Below are positions 60,088 to 64,000 of a stretch of 64,000 nucleotides of DNA, piece after piece. Made by a program: the position numbers and the translations under genes. The notes below the pieces were generated by a model. That model was given only the letters and a program-made list of their open reading frames with translations, was not told the DNA's origin and searched no databases. This stretch comes from Szabonella alba (GTDB lineage Bacteria; Pseudomonadota; Alphaproteobacteria; Rhodobacterales; Rhodobacteraceae), in contig NZ_JAESVN010000001.1 of assembly GCF_016765775.1 (NCBI RefSeq), forward strand, positions 897,540 to 961,539. The letters run 5' to 3'. Position 1 is the first letter of the stretch. Each line of letters starts with the position of its first letter.

Positions 60088-61706
60088 TCCTGCATCCACT
60101 GGTAAAGCCAGTTCTCGGTCAACTTGCGGTCGAAACCCGCGATATGGGCGGAGATCTCGACAAGCGCACCGGGCTCGGACTTCACTTCGATGACCAGACG
60201 CCAGATATCCCCCCCGGGCAGGCGCTCAATCAGCGCGCCCAAGAGTTCTCCCCGCATGACCGTCACCACGGGTTCGAGTTCGGTCACCGTCTGGGCCTCC
60301 AGCGAAGACAGCAGCCCGCCCGCAAAATCCACCACGAATTTCCGCGCCCCGGGGATCGGTTCAACCCCGGCAAAGCCAGCATGACCGGCGCGCGTTTCCG
60401 CCACATGGGCGATCGGATCCTGCGGGTCGAGCGGCAACATGCCCCAGTGCAGCCGATATGCGAATTCACGCACATCGCCCGCCCGGGCCTTGTCCTGAGG
60501 AACCCAGAAGGCCACGATATTGTCGTTGGCCTCAAGGTCCGAAGGGATCTCCACCAGACGCACATGGCCAACGCCCCAGTCACCCAACGGTTCCACATCC
60601 AGCGAGGGCCGCATTTCATAGCGCGAATGCGTGTCCTGAAAGGCCGCGAAATCGCGGGCGCGCTGATGCAGGCCGAACCGCCGCATGCCGTTTTCCGACA
60701 GATAGCTGCCTGCCACACGGGGCGGGTTGTTCAGCGGGCGCCAGATCACGTCGCCGTCATGGCGCACGATGCGCAAGCCGTCGCTGTCATGCACATTGGG
60801 CCGGAAATCGTCAAATCCGGTGCGGCTTTTCTCGGAAAAAAGATACATCGAGGTCAGCGGCGCAACACCCAGTTCAGTGACATTCTGACGGAAGAACAGC
60901 CGCGCGGTCACATCCATCTGCGTGGCCGCCCCGGGGCGGATCACAAAGCGATAGGCCCCGGTGACCGATGCGCTTTCCAGTGTCGCATAGACGGTGATTT
61001 CCTGCGCGCCCTCGGGGCCACGCTCCATGTAGAAGCGCGAAAAGCGGGGGAACTCCTCGGGGGTGTCGGTGGCGGTGTTCAACGCCAGACCCCGGGCCGA
61101 CAAGCCATAGGTGTTGTCGCGCCCCAGTGCCCGGAAATAGGAGGCGCCGACAAAGGCCACAAGTTCATCGAGCTTGTCGGGACGGTTCAGCGCATGGTTA
61201 AGCCGGAACCCCGCCACGCCGGGAAGCCGCGCGCCATGGGGCACGCGTTCGGACAGCTCGTTGAGATATTCGAAATCCTCGGTGGTGAAGCGCATCTCGG
61301 TCGCCATGCCATCGGCGACTTCGTAAAGCACCACGGGTTCGGGAAACAGCCAGCCCATATGGAAGGCCGACAGCCGGAACGCCGAGCCCGGTTCACCCCA
61401 CCGCGCGCGCGCATCATTGAACCGGATCAGCCGGTACTGGTCATAATCCAGATCGCCCAGAAACCCCTCGGGGCGGGGGGCGGGTTCATGCGGGCGGCTG
61501 GCAAGAACGCGCATCTCTTCGGCAAGGATGTCGAACGTGAATTGCTGCAGTGCGGCATCGTCAGGGCCGGCAGGGGCAGGGGCGTCGCCATCCGCTGCGC
61601 CCGTTTCCTGTGCAAGCATCATGGACGGCACGGCAGTGGCCCCTGCGGCAAGGGCAAGAAGCCGACGGCGGGTCAGGACTGAAAAACGGGCCGGTATCTG
61701 GGTCAT
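60084..61706 (-). CDS. opgG: Glucans biosynthesis protein OpgG (MdoG)
   Basis: A 540-residue periplasmic protein needed for glucan backbone branching or processing. The twin-arginine-like signal is LTRRRLLALAAGATAVPSMM. The large beta-sandwich domain contains FLGDLDYDQYRLIRFNDARARW near the start, FNPDRV-like turns and the typical TSMYLFSEKSRTGFDDFRPNVHDSDG. The Ig-like C-domain ends ENWLYQWMQE. First gene of the opg operon. Upstream is the gene-poor region up to the tRNA-Ser. Confidence 0.93.
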   Translation of the reverse strand: MTQIPARFSVLTRRRLLALAAGATAVPSMMLAQETGAADGDAPAPAGPDDAALQQFTFDILAEEMRVLASRPHEPAPRPEGFLGDLDYDQYRLIRFNDARARWGEPGSAFRLSAFHMGWLFPEPVVLYEVADGMATEMRFTTEDFEYLNELSERVPHGARLPGVAGFRLNHALNRPDKLDELVAFVGASYFRALGRDNTYGLSARGLALNTATDTPEEFPRFSRFYMERGPEGAQEITVYATLESASVTGAYRFVIRPGAATQMDVTARLFFRQNVTELGVAPLTSMYLFSEKSRTGFDDFRPNVHDSDGLRIVRHDGDVIWRPLNNPPRVAGSYLSENGMRRFGLHQRARDFAAFQDTHSRYEMRPSLDVEPLGDWGVGHVRLVEIPSDLEANDNIVAFWVPQDKARAGDVREFAYRLHWGMLPLDPQDPIAHVAETRAGHAGFAGVEPIPGARKFVVDFAGGLLSSLEAQTVTELEPVVTVMRGELLGALIERLPGGDIWRLVIEVKSEPGALVEISAHIAGFDRKLTENWLYQWMQE

Positions 61707-62507
<801 letters not shown>

Positions 62508-62597
62508 GGAGAGGTGGCAGAGTGGTCGAATGCGGCGGTCTCGAAAACCGTTGTCGGTTTGCGCCGACCCAGGGTTCGAATCCCTGTCTCTCCGCCA
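62508..62597 (+). tRNA. tRNA-Ser (anticodon CGA), CCA encoded
   Basis: The acceptor stem GGAGAGG pairs with TCTCTCC; the discriminator G is at 62594 and CCA at 62595-62597. The anticodon loop CTCGAAA gives CGA, reading UCG codons. A long variable arm and the T-loop GGTTCGAATCC fit a class II serine tRNA. Mobile remnants begin on its 3' side. Confidence 0.95.
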
Positions 62598-62928
62598 ATC
62601 ACCTCGCATAAGATATTATTATTTTTATATTTTATTTGGGTTGGTCGCCCGTGGACACATTCGCGGATACACTTTCGTTCTTCGCGACTTCAGGCACGTG
62701 GTCAGGGCTGTCAGTTCAATGTGTTGAGTGAGTGTTTGCCAGCCATCCGCCTTTCGCCTCTGAATCGGGCTGGAGCTGAGCAACGCCTTAGGCAGCATCG
62801 GCACGGCCTCGGCGCAGTGCGCGTTGCTTTTCAATGATCGCGCCTCGTAGGTAGCATAGTTCGTCCTGAACAACGAGGTCAGGCGGCTTTGTTGGCCTGA
62901 TGGTCTGGTCCAGCGCTTGAAAGTGCGT
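62598..62928. other. Non-coding, mixed-composition stretch after tRNA-Ser
   Basis: It begins with an AT-rich run (62608-62640) unlike the rest of the window and continues into sequence without a recognisable gene. The open frame on the minus strand (62625-63032) has no family features. It probably marks the edge of an old insertion next to the tRNA. Confidence 0.5.
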
Positions 62929-63086
62929 TCAGAAGAAGCCGATGATCCAGGCAAACAAAGCCTGGAAATGGGCGAGGATCTTTCGGATGTTTTGTCCGTA
63001 ACCACAGAGGATCGCGAAGAGAGTGTCGCCAAAGGTCCCCTTTAGCGGACAGTGTGACAGGTGCCCGCAGGATTTCATGTAACTGA
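62929..63086 (-). mobile_element. C-terminal remnant of an IS5-like transposase
   Basis: About 52 codons reading SYMKSCGHLSHCPLKGTFGD followed by TLFAILCGYGQNIRKILAHF resemble the end of IS5-type DDE transposases (usual pattern MKxxGxLxRxxLKG...GDALxAVLCGxGxNxRxIL). The remainder of the transposase is missing; the homology stops at about 63086, where the prfH remnant begins on the other strand. No terminal repeats were identified. Confidence 0.6.
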
Positions 63087-63547
63087 TCTCTGCATCAAGG
63101 GCTCCCCATGGCCCCGCCTCGGCGGTGATCGTGCTGACAGGCACTGGTACTGTGGAAATGGCGCGGTAATGGGAGGGCAGCATCCTTTGGCGCTGCACCA
63201 GCAGTCTGCGGCCAAAGCACCCAAGGAAAAACTGGTTTGCCCAGATCTTCCGCCTTGCCCCAGTTCCCGTCGCGATCCGGATCGACCCGGAGACGGTGGA
63301 GATGCAGGCCATCCGCGCCCGCTGGGTCGATCCGGAGGGGCGGGCCTGGTCGGTGGTGGTCAGGGAGAACCGCTCACAGCACATGAACCGCCGCGTCGCG
63401 CTGGACCGCCTGTCGGTGCTGATCTGGGCCGACCGTGCAGAGGCTCTGGCCACGCAAAAAGCGGCGGTGCATGACCTACACGGCCAGATCCAGCGCGGTG
63501 ACCGGCGCAAGGTCTTTGAGGGGGAGGGATTTCGGGAAGTCAGGTAG
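63087..63547 (+). pseudogene. prfH: prfH remnant (peptide chain release factor H) lacking the GGQ loop
   Basis: One frame reads APHGPASAVIVL, a TAA stop at 63167-63169, then WEGSILWRCTSSLRPKHPRK, NWFAQIFRL, IRIDPETVEMQAIRA, RWVDPEGRAWSVVVRENRSQ, HMNRR and a C-terminus GQIQRGDRRKVFEGEGF. This follows the PrfH pattern (W-GTI-W, RP-H-RKNWF, ERSQH-N, ERG-P-R-F-G--F). In release factors a GGQ-containing segment (SGPGGQHxNxTxSAVRA) stands between the two parts of AIRA|RWV; here it is absent, while the reading frame continues. The 5' end is lost at the IS5-like junction. PrfH works with RtcB-type RNA ligase on damaged ribosomes; no rtcB is in the window. Alignment is from memory. Confidence 0.65.
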
Positions 63548-63854
63548 TTTGGACCATGTCGGAGGGCGGGGTATCACGCTGTCCCAATAAGACGGCCCAT
63601 AGCGTACACTCGCACAGGGTGTCTGCTGCGTTGCCACAATCTCCAAAGCTGACATTCGCGGACCTTGCAAGAAGGACGTTCTAAGTCTGACAGGTTAGAA
63701 CCCAGGCCTCACCAAGGGCCTAAGCATCAGAAGACAGGAAAAATCCTCCACTTCACGCTCGATCAGAACATGTCCAACGTGCAAGGTGATGATCTCGAGC
63801 AAGCTTCTATCCCGGGACCAAAAGATGATCCTCTTTAAGACAATCGCCTTGCAG
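63548..63854. other. Unassigned stretch between prfH remnant and IS3-like remnant
   Basis: About 300 bases with no open frame I would support and no recognisable repeat; lower G+C than the chromosome average. Probably decayed mobile-element sequence. Confidence 0.45.
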
Positions 63855-64000
63855 TACGGGCGCTATATGGCAACCGGGCTTCTACCGCGAGATCACGCTT
63901 CAGGCGATCACTCGTGGCCCAGCCGACGACGCGCCGGGAGAAGAGATCCAGCACGACCGCGAGGTAAAGCCAGCCCTCCGCTGTCCAGATGTAGGAGATG
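63855..64000 (-). mobile_element. IS3-family transposase OrfB fragment (integrase core), continues beyond window
   Basis: On the minus strand, from the window edge, the frame reads ISYIWTAEGWLYLAVVLDLF then SRRVVGWATSDRLKRDLAVE, the rve-domain sequence containing the catalytic Asp in VVLDLFSRR. Similarity is lost after about 42 residues, where the next conserved block (HSDRGSQY) should come but does not. The fragment is therefore internally truncated; its N-terminal part lies to the right of the window. Confidence 0.8.

Overview
The window comes from a high-GC (roughly two-thirds G+C) alphaproteobacterium. Family-level content points to Rhodobacteraceae, most likely a Paracoccus-like genome: an opgG-(opgI)-opgH-opgC glucan operon laid out as in Rhodobacter sphaeroides, a compact Flp/Tad pilus cluster, a LolC/E-LolD pair, a eukaryote-like NADP isocitrate dehydrogenase, TRAP transport, and intergenic 'GAGGATATTT...GATGAAA' elements that I recall from Rhodobacterales. 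The genus is an inference; no rRNA is present.

Layout. 1-8.7 kb is housekeeping: a truncated LysR regulator, rlmJ, a MATE exporter, a DUF2200 gene, lolC/E-lolD, cysE, an unrecognised gene and icd. 8.9-13.5 kb holds a large polymorphic toxin with a C-terminal DNA/RNA nuclease, followed by a small gene that overlaps it by ATGA and is probably its immunity gene. 13.8-18.3 kb is an LPS core/Kdo block: three glycosyltransferases, a Kdo kinase-like gene and waaA. 18.3-28.4 kb is a divergently organised catabolic locus. A six-gene leftward unit encodes an acylating-type aldehyde dehydrogenase, an iron alcohol dehydrogenase, a GntR regulator and TRAP DctPQM. Rightward genes encode an HMG-CoA-lyase-like enzyme, a two-subunit transketolase and an SDR. 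The shared promoter region carries two TGATRCATCA palindromes. 28.4-34.8 kb has a LysR regulator, a full-length transketolase, guanine deaminase, mgtE and 5-formyl-THF cyclo-ligase. 35.0-47.4 kb is the Flp/Tad pilus cluster, all leftward. 47.8-49.7 kb has a lytic transglycosylase and an AEC transporter. 49.8-56.6 kb is a LacI-controlled ribose-type ABC locus with a TIM-barrel isomerase and a Gfo/Idh/MocA dehydrogenase, and two operator-like palindromes. 56.7-61.7 kb is the opg operon. 61.7-64 kb is a decayed region: a gene-poor stretch with a hexanucleotide repeat, tRNA-Ser(CGA), remnants of IS5-like and IS3-like transposases, and a broken prfH whose GGQ loop has been removed.

The most unusual items are: the toxin with two copies of an unrecognised N-terminal module; the divergent TRAP/split-transketolase locus, whose substrate I cannot name; the prfH pseudogene with an apparent in-frame loss of its catalytic loop between short direct repeats; and a hairpin-forming tandem repeat translated as the N-terminus of DctQ. 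Names rest on motif recognition only; no database search was run.
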